A stretch of DNA of 64,000 nucleotides from Ignavibacteriaceae bacterium (GTDB lineage: Bacteria > Bacteroidota > Ignavibacteria > Ignavibacteriales > Ignavibacteriaceae): assembly GCA_013360295.1 (NCBI GenBank), contig JABWCL010000018.1:1-64000 (forward strand), read 5' to 3'. Positions 26,855-36,669 of the stretch are shown here, piece by piece (the stretch's first letter is position 1; each line of letters starts with the position of its first letter). The position numbers and the translations under genes are program-made. Below the pieces are notes generated by a model. That model was not told where the DNA came from, made no database searches, and saw only the letters and a list, made by a program, of their open reading frames with translations.

Positions 26855-29032
26855 ATGAAAATATTATCCACATTAATTCTGACATTTAGCATTTCAATGA
26901 TGCTGAACGCGCAATGGTTTTGGCAGAATCCTTTGCCGCAGGGTGATGATCTTCAGTCTGTCTTTTTTACTGATTCGGATACGGGGTGGGCTGTGGGACC
27001 GCGCGGCAGAATTATCAAAACCACCAACGGAGGAGCTGAATGGACAAGCCAGACAAGCGGGACAAATATGGATTTGTTTTCAGTTTATTTCGTAAATTCA
27101 AATATCGGTTGGACGGTGGGAACAACCTGGGGCCCCATTACACCGGATGCGATCATCCTTAAAACCACGAATGGGGGAACAAGCTGGATCACACAAACAA
27201 TAAGCCACAATCAATTTCTGTCCTCAGTTTATTTTATTAATCCTGATACCGGCTGGGTTGCAGGTAAAAAAATATTTAGAACAACAAACGGCGGAATAGA
27301 TTGGGTTCCTCAAACGGCCGATACCACCATTGGTTTCAGTTCGATCTGTTTTGCGGACGATATTACCGGCTGGGCTGTCGGAGGCACTGGGTCAATCTTC
27401 AGAACAACAAACGGAGGGGAAAGCTGGATCAGACAGTCTAGTGGTGTGACTGCTAATTTGCACTCAGTTGAATTTTCGGACGGTTATAACGGCTGGTCTG
27501 TTGGCGATTACGGGACTATCATCACAACAACAAACGGAGGAATTAGCTGGACTAAGCAAAACAGCGGGACGACCAAACCGCTTTATTCAATTCAATATAT
27601 TAATCAAAATGCCGTTTGGGCTGTGGGCGGGGATTTTGACGGAAACAGTTACAAGGGGATACTCCTGAAGTCCACAAACAAAGGGACGAACTGGATTGCC
27701 TATGATATTAATGTAAGTGGTCATCCGTATTCAATAAGATTTTACGATAAGCTAAACGGATGGATTGTGGGGAGTAATGCAGCAATCTTAAAGACAACAA
27801 ACGGCGGAACGCATTGGTCGCCGCTCACCGTCGGCTTCAGAGACTACTTGCAATCAGTCTGTTTCGCAGATTTGATGACCGGCTGGGCTTTGGGCTCTTA
27901 CGGAACAGTTGTGAAAACAACGGACGGGGGTATGAATTGGGTTCCCTTCCGTACCGATTCCCTTTATACCTTAAAGTCTATAAAGTTTTTGGACTCAGAT
28001 TATGGCTGGTGTGCAGGTGCGGGCTGGAATGGAACCACCGTCATAGGAATAATTCTCAGGACGACGAATGGAGGCATTAACTGGACGATGCAACCTTGCG
28101 GCACAGCAAAATTTTTGAATTCAGTTGATTTTATAAATCGGGATACCGGTTGGGTTGTGGGGGAAGGAGGGACAATTCTCAAGACTTCAAACGGAGGAAA
28201 CACTTGGATTTCGCAGAGCAGCAATACAAATAAATTTTTAACTTCCGTTTTCTTTGCGGACAACAGTACCGTCTGGGTGGTGGGAGAAGACGGCACCATA
28301 TTAAATACAACTAATGGCGGTACTGATTGGCTCATACAGTCAAGCGGGACTCAGGCCACATTGTACTCGTGCTTTTTTGTAAACAAAAACAAGGGTTGGG
28401 CGGTTGGAGGAGATTTGTCCGGAGGCGTTTCTGCAGGAAAAATATTAATAACATCAAACGGAGGTGGTGACTGGCTGCCTCAATCTGCTGCTATCAGCCA
28501 GGCATTATACTCGGTTGCATTTATTAATGAAAATATGGGCTGGACGGCAGGAAGAGGCGGCAAAATTCTGAGAACTACCGATGGAGGAATAAATTGGATA
28601 GCTCAGACAAGCAATACAACTAATACTTTAAACTCTATTTATTTCGCAAATGCCAGCACGGGCTGGGCAGTCGGAGAAAAGGGCACCATACTTAAAACAA
28701 CTAACGGCGGTGTAACTTTTATCGAAGAAAACCATACAACTCCGTTACAATTTGATCGGGCTCTTTCACAAAACTATCCAAATCCGTTTAATCCCTCAAC
28801 TAATATAAAATACATTGTTCCGAGGAGCGATGATCAGCGATCAATGATCAAAGTGGTTCTTAAGGTGTATGACTTGTTGGGAAGGGAGATTGCCGTCCTG
28901 GCTGATGAAGACAAAGCACCCGGCGAATACGAAGTAGAATTCAACGCCGCGGGATTGCCGAGCGGGGTTTATATGTACCGGCTGACTTCCGGCAGGAATG
29001 TTGAAGCGAATAAAATGATTTTGATACGTTAA
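26855..29032 (+). CDS. Secreted YCF48/BNR-type propeller, second paralogue, T9SS sorting domain
   Basis: 725 residues with the same plan as its neighbours: signal peptide (SMMLNAQWFW), 14 repeats and the sorting domain (QNYPNPFNPSTNIKYIV). Several repeats carry loop insertions (for example TTWGPITPDAIILKTT and GWNGTTVIGIILRTT), so the blades differ more than the two ends do. The leader and the last 100 codons are nearly identical to those of the other two paralogues at the DNA level, including the 24-base spacer to the next gene. Confidence 0.85.
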   Translation: MKILSTLILTFSISMMLNAQWFWQNPLPQGDDLQSVFFTDSDTGWAVGPRGRIIKTTNGGAEWTSQTSGTNMDLFSVYFVNSNIGWTVGTTWGPITPDAIILKTTNGGTSWITQTISHNQFLSSVYFINPDTGWVAGKKIFRTTNGGIDWVPQTADTTIGFSSICFADDITGWAVGGTGSIFRTTNGGESWIRQSSGVTANLHSVEFSDGYNGWSVGDYGTIITTTNGGISWTKQNSGTTKPLYSIQYINQNAVWAVGGDFDGNSYKGILLKSTNKGTNWIAYDINVSGHPYSIRFYDKLNGWIVGSNAAILKTTNGGTHWSPLTVGFRDYLQSVCFADLMTGWALGSYGTVVKTTDGGMNWVPFRTDSLYTLKSIKFLDSDYGWCAGAGWNGTTVIGIILRTTNGGINWTMQPCGTAKFLNSVDFINRDTGWVVGEGGTILKTSNGGNTWISQSSNTNKFLTSVFFADNSTVWVVGEDGTILNTTNGGTDWLIQSSGTQATLYSCFFVNKNKGWAVGGDLSGGVSAGKILITSNGGGDWLPQSAAISQALYSVAFINENMGWTAGRGGKILRTTDGGINWIAQTSNTTNTLNSIYFANASTGWAVGEKGTILKTTNGGVTFIEENHTTPLQFDRALSQNYPNPFNPSTNIKYIVPRSDDQRSMIKVVLKVYDLLGREIAVLADEDKAPGEYEVEFNAAGLPSGVYMYRLTSGRNVEANKMILIR

Positions 29033-29056
29033 GCCTTTAACGGGAAGGGACCCATT

Positions 29057-31216
29057 ATGAAAATATTATCAACACTAATTATTACAATAAGCATACCGGT
29101 GTTTCTGAACGCGCAGTGGTTTTGGCAGAATCCTTTGCCGCAAGGGAACACGCTTTCCTCGGTTAAATTCATTAATGCAACTACCGGTTGGGCGGTGGGT
29201 GGTAATGGAATAATACTCAAAACTACTAATATGGGAATAAATTGGTTACCACAGAACAGCGGAACGATGAGATTTTTGCTTTCTGTTAACTTCATAGATG
29301 CTGATACCGGATGGGCTGTAGGTGGGATGGGGACAATTCTCAAAACGACAAATGGTGGAATATCTTGGGATTCTACATTGGTTGTAAAATCGTGGGAATT
29401 ACAGTCTGTCCATTTTATTAATGGTAATATAGGGTGGATAGTGGGTGGTGACTGGAATTCAAATGCCGCGGTATTTATGAAAACAACAGACGGAGGCATA
29501 AACTGGCTATCGCAGGCGAGTGTAATTCATAATACTTTATACTCAGTTTATTTTACGGATTATAACACCGGTTGGGCGGTGGGATATGGTGGGAAAATTA
29601 TTAAGACAACGGACGGGGGAGCTAACTGGATGTCTCAAACTAGTGGTACAACCAGATCTTTATATTCACTGATTTTTACAGATCAAAACTACGGATGGGC
29701 GATAGGGGAGCAGGGGACAATACTGAAGACGACAAATGGCGGGGCAAGCTGGACGCTGCAAACGACGAGTATAACCGATGATTTGTATGCGGTTCAATTT
29801 GTAAACCAGAATAAAGGCTGGGCGGTGGGTTATGGAGGAATAATCGTAATGTCGACGGATGGAGGAGCGAATTGGATTTCGCAGCCAAGTGGAACCGGTA
29901 AATCTTTATATTCGGTCAATTTTTCAGATCAGGATAAAGGGACTGCTGTGGGGGGCGGCGGTACAATGCTAAGGACTACTGATGGAGGAGCAAACTGGGA
30001 ATTGACATCAGGCGGGCAAAGTAACAGGCTTTCATCTGTGTATTTTGTTGATCAGAATACAGGGTGGTCTGTTGGGTGGGGTGGAACAATCCTTAAGACA
30101 ACTAACGGAGGAACAAACTGGATACCTCAGACAAGCGGCACAACACTTGATTTACAATCCGTGAGTTTTAACGATCCGAGTACCGGATGGGCTGTGGGAA
30201 AAAGTGGAATAATACTAAAAACAATAAATAGCGGAGAAAATTGGAATTCACAAACGAGCGGGACAACAAATGCTTTATACTCAGTGGATTTCAAAACCCC
30301 AAACTACGGCTGGGCTGTCGGGGGTGGAGGAGTGATCCAAAAAACAACGAACGGCGGAACAAATTGGTTATCGCGAGTAAGTGGTACTTCCAACCAATTA
30401 AACTCTGTAAGTTTTATAGATCTGAATATCGGCTGGATTGTTGGAAAAGGTGGAGTAATTTTAAAAACAACAGATGGCGGTTCCAATTGGATAAATCAAA
30501 CAAGCGGCACGTCACTGGATTTATATTCTGTGTGTACAATAGATGAGTTTACAGCTTGTGCTGTAGGCGGGGCAATAGATCATTACGGAAAATTTTTTTA
30601 CATAATACTTAAGACTACTGACGGGGGAGCGAATTGGGTGAACCGGTTAAGTGGTTCACCTTATATATTTTATTCAGTTTTTTTTGCTGATCAGAATATT
30701 GGTTGGGCTGTAGGAAACAGCAGGGGTGAACGGTATTATGAAGGAACAATCTTTAAAACAACAGATGGAGGCACAAGTTGGAGTAATCAGGTTAGCGGTA
30801 CTTCAACAGATCTAAATTCAGTGTATTTTGTAGATCAGTATACCGGTTGGGCAGTCGGAAATCTGGGAGTAATTCTTAAAACAACCAACGGCGGTGTTAC
30901 TTTTATCGAAGATAAACAAACCTCATTCCCGATTACAAGTTTTGTCTTATCACAGAACTATCCAAATCCGTTTAATCCCTCAACTAATATAAAATATACC
31001 GTTCCGAGGAGCGATGATCAGCGATCAATGATCAAAGTGGTTCTTAAGGTGTATGACTTGTTGGGAAGGGAGATTGCCGTCCTGGCTGATGAAGACAAAA
31101 CGCCCGGCGAATACAAAGTAGAATTCAACGCCGCGGGATTGCCGAGCGGTGTTTATATGTATCGGCTGACTGCCGGTAATAATGTTGAAACGAAGAAAAT
31201 GATATTAATAAGATAA
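29057..31216 (+). CDS. Secreted YCF48/BNR-type propeller, third paralogue, T9SS sorting domain
   Basis: 719 residues, again 14 repeats between a signal peptide (IPVFLNAQWFW) and a sorting domain (QNYPNPFNPSTNIKYTV ... GVYMYRLTAGNNVETKKMIL). The blade region has its own sequence, while the leader and sorting-domain DNA match the upstream paralogues. It ends the tandem array; the following genes read from the other strand. A surface-exposed or secreted scaffold or binding protein is a reasonable guess, with no ligand suggested by the sequence. Confidence 0.85.
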   Translation: MKILSTLIITISIPVFLNAQWFWQNPLPQGNTLSSVKFINATTGWAVGGNGIILKTTNMGINWLPQNSGTMRFLLSVNFIDADTGWAVGGMGTILKTTNGGISWDSTLVVKSWELQSVHFINGNIGWIVGGDWNSNAAVFMKTTDGGINWLSQASVIHNTLYSVYFTDYNTGWAVGYGGKIIKTTDGGANWMSQTSGTTRSLYSLIFTDQNYGWAIGEQGTILKTTNGGASWTLQTTSITDDLYAVQFVNQNKGWAVGYGGIIVMSTDGGANWISQPSGTGKSLYSVNFSDQDKGTAVGGGGTMLRTTDGGANWELTSGGQSNRLSSVYFVDQNTGWSVGWGGTILKTTNGGTNWIPQTSGTTLDLQSVSFNDPSTGWAVGKSGIILKTINSGENWNSQTSGTTNALYSVDFKTPNYGWAVGGGGVIQKTTNGGTNWLSRVSGTSNQLNSVSFIDLNIGWIVGKGGVILKTTDGGSNWINQTSGTSLDLYSVCTIDEFTACAVGGAIDHYGKFFYIILKTTDGGANWVNRLSGSPYIFYSVFFADQNIGWAVGNSRGERYYEGTIFKTTDGGTSWSNQVSGTSTDLNSVYFVDQYTGWAVGNLGVILKTTNGGVTFIEDKQTSFPITSFVLSQNYPNPFNPSTNIKYTVPRSDDQRSMIKVVLKVYDLLGREIAVLADEDKTPGEYKVEFNAAGLPSGVYMYRLTAGNNVETKKMILIR

Positions 31217-31310
31217 ATTATTAATATTGACAAAATCTGATAATAAGATTAATCACTTCCTGAGATCGGAATGACTGTCATAAACTTTTTGTATCGAAAA
31301 AATATACGCA

Positions 31311-31874
31311 TTATTTCTGTGGCAAAACTGCGGCAAATTCCTTGTTTAGATTTCTTTCCTGAATTAATTCATCAAGCATCTCCTTATTAATAAGTTGATC
31401 CTGATTTGCAAGAATTGAGCGAATGTCAGTAAGATGTTTTGATGACTCACTTTCTCGAAAAAATTCGAGTTTCTTTATTATTACATATTCCGGAGGAGCA
31501 AGGTTAATTGTTATCTTTCCTATCTCATATGACCGGTTGTTAGTAATTGCCCATAACATAAATTCATCTGTCCCGCATAGATAAATATCGGCTTTAAATC
31601 CGGTTCTGTGGTGAATTATATTAAAATGTCCTCTGACTTGACGGCGCCGTTCTAATTCCAGAATCTCACCTGGGGGTATGTAAAAATCTTTTTTGGGAAA
31701 ACCGATTTCCAGGTTGTTAATATCCTGGGGCCTTAGTAATACTATTATGTCAATATCGTGAGTTAGCCTTGGTTCTCCGTAGATAATAGATGCAATCGAA
31801 CCGGTTACACAGTATTTAATATTAAGCGAATTTAGAATGTTTATGAATATTTCATACGGTTCAGGATTGTGCAT
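31311..31874 (-). CDS. Nucleotidyltransferase-fold protein (MNT/DUF6036-like)
   Basis: 187 residues. The nucleotidyltransferase signature is CVTGSIASIIYGEPRLTHDIDIIV at residues 21-44 (GS followed by DIDI), and a third acidic residue is in KADIYLCG. The family includes minimal nucleotidyltransferases of toxin-antitoxin pairs and aminoglycoside-type enzymes. It starts within the 3' end of the small gene upstream (14-base overlap), so the two form a unit that could be a toxin-antitoxin pair. Partner type is not recognised, so this stays a guess. Confidence 0.75.
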   Translation of the reverse strand: MHNPEPYEIFINILNSLNIKYCVTGSIASIIYGEPRLTHDIDIIVLLRPQDINNLEIGFPKKDFYIPPGEILELERRRQVRGHFNIIHHRTGFKADIYLCGTDEFMLWAITNNRSYEIGKITINLAPPEYVIIKKLEFFRESESSKHLTDIRSILANQDQLINKEMLDELIQERNLNKEFAAVLPQK

Positions 31875-32082
31875 ACAGGAATATCTCCTTTACTTTGTTT
31901 TCAACCTGCTCATCCGTCCATTCAGGGTGAGCGTGTTTAATCGCCGCGCGTTTTAATTTCCAGGCTGTCCTGTAAAGAGAAAATGAAAGATCAAGTTTTT
32001 CTTTTGCGGTCATTTTTCTGAAAATTGATTGCCGGTACTCTTCAGCCTGTTCCAGATATTCTTCGATATTTTTCGGTTTCAT
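31861..32082 (-). CDS. Small hypothetical protein paired with the nucleotidyltransferase
   Basis: 73 residues from MKPKNIEEYL, mostly helical and charged (EQAEEYRQSIFRKMTAKEKL). The frame is open to an ATG at 32154, but the extra 24 residues are hydrophobic and unlike a cytosolic helical protein, and homologous small proteins usually begin near this point, so the ATG at 32082 is preferred. It overlaps the nucleotidyltransferase gene by 14 bases. Its job is unknown; the pairing suggests it acts with, or against, the nucleotidyltransferase. Confidence 0.6.
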   Translation of the reverse strand: MKPKNIEEYLEQAEEYRQSIFRKMTAKEKLDLSFSLYRTAWKLKRAAIKHAHPEWTDEQVENKVKEIFLYAQS

Positions 32083-32265
32083 ATAGCTAAAATAATACAG
32101 TGCGTAATTGTAACAAAAGAAAAACAAGAGAGGCAGCCGCCAGGGCATTGACATAAATATTAGCTCTCCTTTCCCCTGAAAGCCGTGTTTTATACCTGCG
32201 GTAATTATGAAAAAATCATTATTATTCGGTAATCATTCAATATCAGTTTTGGTTTTGAGGCCTTT

Positions 32266-34053
32266 ATGTTAAAGAATAGCTTTTCTGTTATCAGCAAAAT
32301 ATCTTTTCTTGCTTTAATCATTGTTACCCTGATTGCTGAATCTGCTTTTCCGCAGTCGCCGGATACACTGTGGACAAAGACTTTTGGCGGAAGCAATATT
32401 GACGTCGGATACGCGGTGCAGGAGACACGCGACGGCGGATATATTATCTCCGGCTATACACGCTCTTTTGGCACCGTCAGCGGACGTAATGTATGGCTGA
32501 TCAAAACCGATATTATGGGTAACCTCCAGTGGCACAATACCTTTGGGGGTAATGCGGATGATGAGGCTTACGCGGTTCAGCAGACGGCGGACGGCGGCTA
32601 TATAATAGCTGGCTATACCAAATCATTTGGCTCGGGACTAATGGACGCCTACCTTATTAAAGCAGATTCGCTGGGTAACTTTGTCTGGGAGCGGATGTTC
32701 GGCGGCGCTCAGGATGATGAGGCATACGGTGTGCTTCAGGCGAGCGACGGTGGTTATATCATTGCCGGGGCCACCTCTTCATTTGGAGCGGGAAGCAGAG
32801 ATGCTTTCCTGATTAAAACGGATGCAAACGGTACTGAGCTGTGGCGCAAAACATTCGGCGGATTAAGCAGCGACGGCGCAAGAAATGTACAGAAAACATC
32901 AGACGGCGGCTTCATCCTTTCCGGCTGGACTTTCTCTTTAGGCCCCGCTGCGGTTGGCAATGCAGTTCTGTACAAGGCAGACTCACTCGGTAACCAGCAA
33001 TGGGCTAAGGCTTATGGAGGCACTGATGTTGACAGAGGATTGTATGTGCAACAAACATCAGACGGCGGCTACATTTTTACGGGATACACGGCATCTGTCG
33101 GTGCCGGGAATGACGACGCCTGGGTGGTTAAGACCGATAATCTCGGCAATGAAGCCTGGAGCAAAACATTCGGCGGTACTGTCAGGGATTATGGTAACTC
33201 AATTGCCCTTACCCCTGACGGCGGATGTATCATAACCGGTTATACCATTTCTTTCGGCGCGGGAGGAGATGACTTATGGATGATTAAACTGAATTCCACT
33301 GGAACAGAAGAATGGCGGAAACTCCTGGGCGGAACCGCCTCAGATGTCGGATATGATATTAAAGTAACACGCGACGGCAGTTATGTAGTAACGGGGCATA
33401 CCCTCTCTTACGGGGCGGGAGTGCACGATGTATGGCTGATAAAGACCGGCTCGGTCATACCCGTAGAACTCCTTCGTTTTACCGGAGCAGTGATCAATAA
33501 CAGTATTAACCTCAGATGGTCAACCGCTTCTGAAATTAACAATAAAGAATTTGAGATACAGCGATCAGTATCAGGCGCGGCCTGCAACAGCGCTGAGGCC
33601 TGGCAAACAGCAGGCTTCATCCCCGGTAGTGGAACAACCACCGAAACACAAGATTATACATTCTCCGATAATGAACTTATCCCCGGCACATACAGGTACC
33701 GGCTGATTCAAAAAGACTTTGACGGATCTGAGCATATCTTTTATTTAGCAGAAGCGCTTGAAGTTACTGCCGTGGCCGGATTCAGTTTGTCACAAAACTA
33801 CCCCAATCCGTTCAGCAAATCTACCCTGATATCTTACCACGTGCCTCCGGGTAAAAATCGTGAGGCGGAGTTCGTTACCTTAAAAGTGAAGAACATATTG
33901 GGGGAGGATGTAGCGACGCTGGTGAACGAGGCAAAGTCCCCCGGAAGGCACGAAGCAGTATTTGATGCGGCGGGGCTGCCGGCGGGAATATACTTCTGCG
34001 AAATGTCAGCGGGGGAATACAAGGCTGTGAAGAAACTGATAAAGATTAAATAG
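32266..34053 (+). CDS. Secreted propeller-repeat protein with T9SS sorting domain
   Basis: 595 residues. Signal peptide ends ESAFPQSPD. Eight repeats of about 50 residues have the pattern FGGxxxDxGYxVQQTxDGGYIIxGYTxSFGxGxxDxWLIKTDxxGN, which forms a beta-propeller. A fibronectin/Ig-like module follows (VELLRFTGAVINNSINLRW ... YRLIQKDFDGS), then the sorting domain (SQNYPNPFSKSTLISYHV). The repeat type is frequent in secreted proteins of Bacteroidota and some archaea, and no catalytic residues stand out. Confidence 0.85.
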   Translation: MLKNSFSVISKISFLALIIVTLIAESAFPQSPDTLWTKTFGGSNIDVGYAVQETRDGGYIISGYTRSFGTVSGRNVWLIKTDIMGNLQWHNTFGGNADDEAYAVQQTADGGYIIAGYTKSFGSGLMDAYLIKADSLGNFVWERMFGGAQDDEAYGVLQASDGGYIIAGATSSFGAGSRDAFLIKTDANGTELWRKTFGGLSSDGARNVQKTSDGGFILSGWTFSLGPAAVGNAVLYKADSLGNQQWAKAYGGTDVDRGLYVQQTSDGGYIFTGYTASVGAGNDDAWVVKTDNLGNEAWSKTFGGTVRDYGNSIALTPDGGCIITGYTISFGAGGDDLWMIKLNSTGTEEWRKLLGGTASDVGYDIKVTRDGSYVVTGHTLSYGAGVHDVWLIKTGSVIPVELLRFTGAVINNSINLRWSTASEINNKEFEIQRSVSGAACNSAEAWQTAGFIPGSGTTTETQDYTFSDNELIPGTYRYRLIQKDFDGSEHIFYLAEALEVTAVAGFSLSQNYPNPFSKSTLISYHVPPGKNREAEFVTLKVKNILGEDVATLVNEAKSPGRHEAVFDAAGLPAGIYFCEMSAGEYKAVKKLIKIK

Positions 34054-34300
34054 TATGAATGGGGGAATAGACCACAGTTAACGCAGATAATCAGGATTTT
34101 CACAGATTTTTCTTTAACTAACTAACTGAAAAACTTCATCCCATCCCGGCAGGGTCGAGGCATCGTGCACCCAAGCGCTAATCGTCCCAGCTGTCCCAGA
34201 AGTCCCCGTACACCCAAATCGTACATCTTCACTGCACAATTTAGTTATTTTTTGTGCAATTCCAGTGAACGATTAATTTTTAACTCTTCATTCTTAATTC

Positions 34301-35074
34301 TCAAATCATCCCCATCCCCAGCGCAACCGCGATAATCAGCAGCAACCCAGCGGTGATGTATCGTATGCTGGTAAACGTGACTTTCTTTATAAGCCTTGTG
34401 CCGATAACAGTGCCCGCAAGCGCCGCAATTACTCCCGCGATTATCAGTCCCGGAATTTCCGTTATGCTTTCAGGAATTATCCCCGCGCCGTAGACAATAA
34501 GCCTTGCGATGTCTATAATGATCGCGATCATCACTCCCGTTGCAATGTATTGCTGTTTGTTCAGCCCGGCGTGAAGGAGGAACATACTGCGCAGAGCGCC
34601 CTGGTGTCCGGATAAACCGCCGAAGAATCCGGAGAGCAGCCCGCCCAGATAAAAATGCTGTTTTTCCATTTTGATATTCTGCAGCTTATCGCTCAGTTCA
34701 AAAAGCGCAAAGAGTAACATAACGAACCCGAGAACAAGTTTCACAGGACTGACCACCGCCATTCTTCCCCAGAGGTAATAACTTCCGACAGGGGGAATGT
34801 GAGAGATGAGTTCAAGCACAATAGCACCCGTGAAAGATGCCGCTGCGGCGAACAAACCAAAACGGAGCAGGATACTCCTATCCGCGTCGCGGCCCAGGAG
34901 GATACCCTTGAATATATTGTTGGAGAAGTGTACGATGGCAGTAGCCGCGATTGCCGTTTCGACAGGAAAGAAGAGCGCGAAGGCGGGCATCAGCAGCGTC
35001 CCAAGCCCAAACCCCGAAAACAGAGTAAGAGCCGAAACAATAAAAGCCGCTAATATGATTGTAACATATTCCAT
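34301..35074 (-). CDS. TauE/SafE family membrane transporter
   Basis: 257 residues with about eight hydrophobic segments and the TauE/SafE (DUF81) marks: ALTLFSGFGLGTLLMPAFALFF near the N-terminus, and in the second half FYLGGLLSGFFGGLSGHQGALR and IGTRLIKKV. Members export sulfite, sulfoacetate or other organic anions or act as sulfur carriers; nothing here fixes the substrate. No sulfur-metabolism gene is adjacent. Confidence 0.85.
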   Translation of the reverse strand: MEYVTIILAAFIVSALTLFSGFGLGTLLMPAFALFFPVETAIAATAIVHFSNNIFKGILLGRDADRSILLRFGLFAAAASFTGAIVLELISHIPPVGSYYLWGRMAVVSPVKLVLGFVMLLFALFELSDKLQNIKMEKQHFYLGGLLSGFFGGLSGHQGALRSMFLLHAGLNKQQYIATGVMIAIIIDIARLIVYGAGIIPESITEIPGLIIAGVIAALAGTVIGTRLIKKVTFTSIRYITAGLLLIIAVALGMGMI

Positions 35075-35183
35075 AAATGAAGATCTAAAAACTCTCTTTT
35101 GATTACTTGTTTTTATAGTCCATTCTCAGCACAATAGCCGAATAGAATAAACAATTCTTCATTCTTAATTTTTAATTCTTAAT

Positions 35184-35750
35184 TTACTTAACTACTCTCA
35201 GCTTAAAATAAACTTCCTCCGGCGAGAAAATTCCGGCAAAGAAACGCTCGTACATAACCGGTTCGATATTCACAATAAAATCCATCCACTTCAACGCCGC
35301 AAAGTGGGATGTAATAAACCTCTTTTCAATCACTTCAAACTGCGCTTTCCCCTCATAATTCGTGCGGTGGTTCAGCTTCCACTGCTCATAGAACTTCAGT
35401 TTACGGTTGCCGATGTACTCGTAGTTATCGAACGTCCTGATTGAAAACGGGATCTTGTGGTCAGGTTCGCCGAAATATTTAGTGTTAAGGAAGAAAGGCG
35501 CATAGACAATAATAATGCCGTTTGGTTTACTGATTCGGTAAAGTTCAGTAACGGTTTTATGGAAACTGTCCAGGTGTTCAAGTACGTGTGAGCAGTAAAT
35601 TTCCTCGAAGTAATTATCGGGGAAAGGATAAGGGAATGTGTTGATATCGTGGATAGCGTTTCCGCCGTAGTCTACGATATCGAGGTTTACGTATCCGGGT
35701 TTAATGTCTTTTCCGCACCCTAGGTTCAGTTTCTTTGGCAAGTCGGTCAT
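35184..35750 (-). CDS. Class I SAM-dependent methyltransferase (type 11)
   Basis: 188 residues. Motif I is KLNLGCGKDIKPGYVNLDI at residues 7-25, followed by FPYPFPDNYFEEIYCSHVLEHL, the motif post-II EHL and NGIIIVYAPFF. This form is common among small methyltransferases near glycan or lipid genes, but no such partner is seen here. It lies 109 bases upstream of, and on the same strand as, the TauE gene. The substrate is unknown. Confidence 0.8.
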   Translation of the reverse strand: MTDLPKKLNLGCGKDIKPGYVNLDIVDYGGNAIHDINTFPYPFPDNYFEEIYCSHVLEHLDSFHKTVTELYRISKPNGIIIVYAPFFLNTKYFGEPDHKIPFSIRTFDNYEYIGNRKLKFYEQWKLNHRTNYEGKAQFEVIEKRFITSHFAALKWMDFIVNIEPVMYERFFAGIFSPEEVYFKLRVVK

Positions 35751-35980
35751 TTCTTTAGTTAAAAGTTAAAATTAAAAGTTAAAAGTTAACAATTTTCAGG
35801 AATAACAGTGAAATAAAATTAAGGAACCGGGGGACTGATTTAAGGCTGCGATAGACCGCGGATAACGCAGATATTAACGGAAGACCGCAGATTTAATGCT
35901 GTTATTGAAACTGATATTGAATCCCAAATATTGATTCCCTCCAATTTTTAATTCTTCGTTCTTAGTCCGCCGCCTGCTTT

Positions 35981-36012
35981 AAAACAAAAAACCCGGGGAG
36001 TACCCGGGCTTT
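35981..36012 (-). terminator. Rho-independent terminator after rlpA
   Basis: On the minus strand CCCGGG, a 5-base loop TACTC-type, and CCCGGG form a hairpin followed by TTTTTTGTTTT. It lies 20 bases beyond the rlpA stop. Confidence 0.8.
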
Positions 36013-36033
36013 GGTTTAAGGAATGTTAATTGA

Positions 36034-36549
36034 TTAGTCGAAGGGAATTACGGGGAAGTTGACACCCTGCAGTGTTACTTCCTCGACTTTAATTTTCGCA
36101 ACCCCTCTGTACAGCATCCCTATCTCGCGGGCGGCAGCCTTGGAAAGATCCAGCTCCCTGCCGTGTATGTACGGGCCTCTGTCATTAATCCGCACAATTA
36201 CGGATTTACTATTAGCAGGATTTGTTAATCTCAACAGAGTTCCGAAACGATAGGTTTTGTGCGCTGCAGTCAGCGTTTCCTGGTCAAAGATTTCGCCATT
36301 GGCGGTCAGCCGACCGTGAAATCTTGGGCCATACCACGAAGCCTTCATTACTCCCTTATCGGTGAATTTAAGTACCGCGGGAGTAACATCTGAGACTTCA
36401 TTAACTGAAATCGTCCCCGATTCGTCGTAGTCTGCCGCTTCAGCAGGAATGATTCTTTCCCTGGCGCTGAAACCTGCGAGGACTAAGAGTAATGAGAACA
36501 GCATTATCTTGGTTAATGATCTCAAATACACCTCTTTTTTGTTAAACAA
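36034..36549 (-). CDS. RlpA-like septal ring lytic transglycosylase family protein
   Basis: 171 residues with a signal peptide (LFSLLLVLAGFSARE). The double-psi beta-barrel has the family pattern KASWYGPRFHGRLTANGEIFD, ALTAAHKTYRFGTLLRL, and VIVRINDRGPYIHGRELDLSKAAA, with the catalytic-type aspartate in INDRGP. No C-terminal SPOR domain is present, so septal targeting is less certain. RlpA proteins cut naked glycan strands in the periplasm. Alternative starts (a TTG or ATG a few codons on) are possible. Confidence 0.88.
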   Translation of the reverse strand: MFNKKEVYLRSLTKIMLFSLLLVLAGFSARERIIPAEAADYDESGTISVNEVSDVTPAVLKFTDKGVMKASWYGPRFHGRLTANGEIFDQETLTAAHKTYRFGTLLRLTNPANSKSVIVRINDRGPYIHGRELDLSKAAAREIGMLYRGVAKIKVEEVTLQGVNFPVIPFD

Positions 36550-36669
36550 ATTATTTACAAAACAAATTTACCAAGTCTGTAACCCCCGGGCAACCTGAAA
36601 GTTGCATCTTTACCCCCTTGCAGCTAATTGGCGAATTATCGAATAAATTAGTATTTTGTTCGAAAACGG

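Noticed and set aside
24704-31216. Photosystem II assembly function for the YCF48-type proteins
   Set aside because: They carry signal peptides and T9SS sorting domains and no photosystem gene is present.
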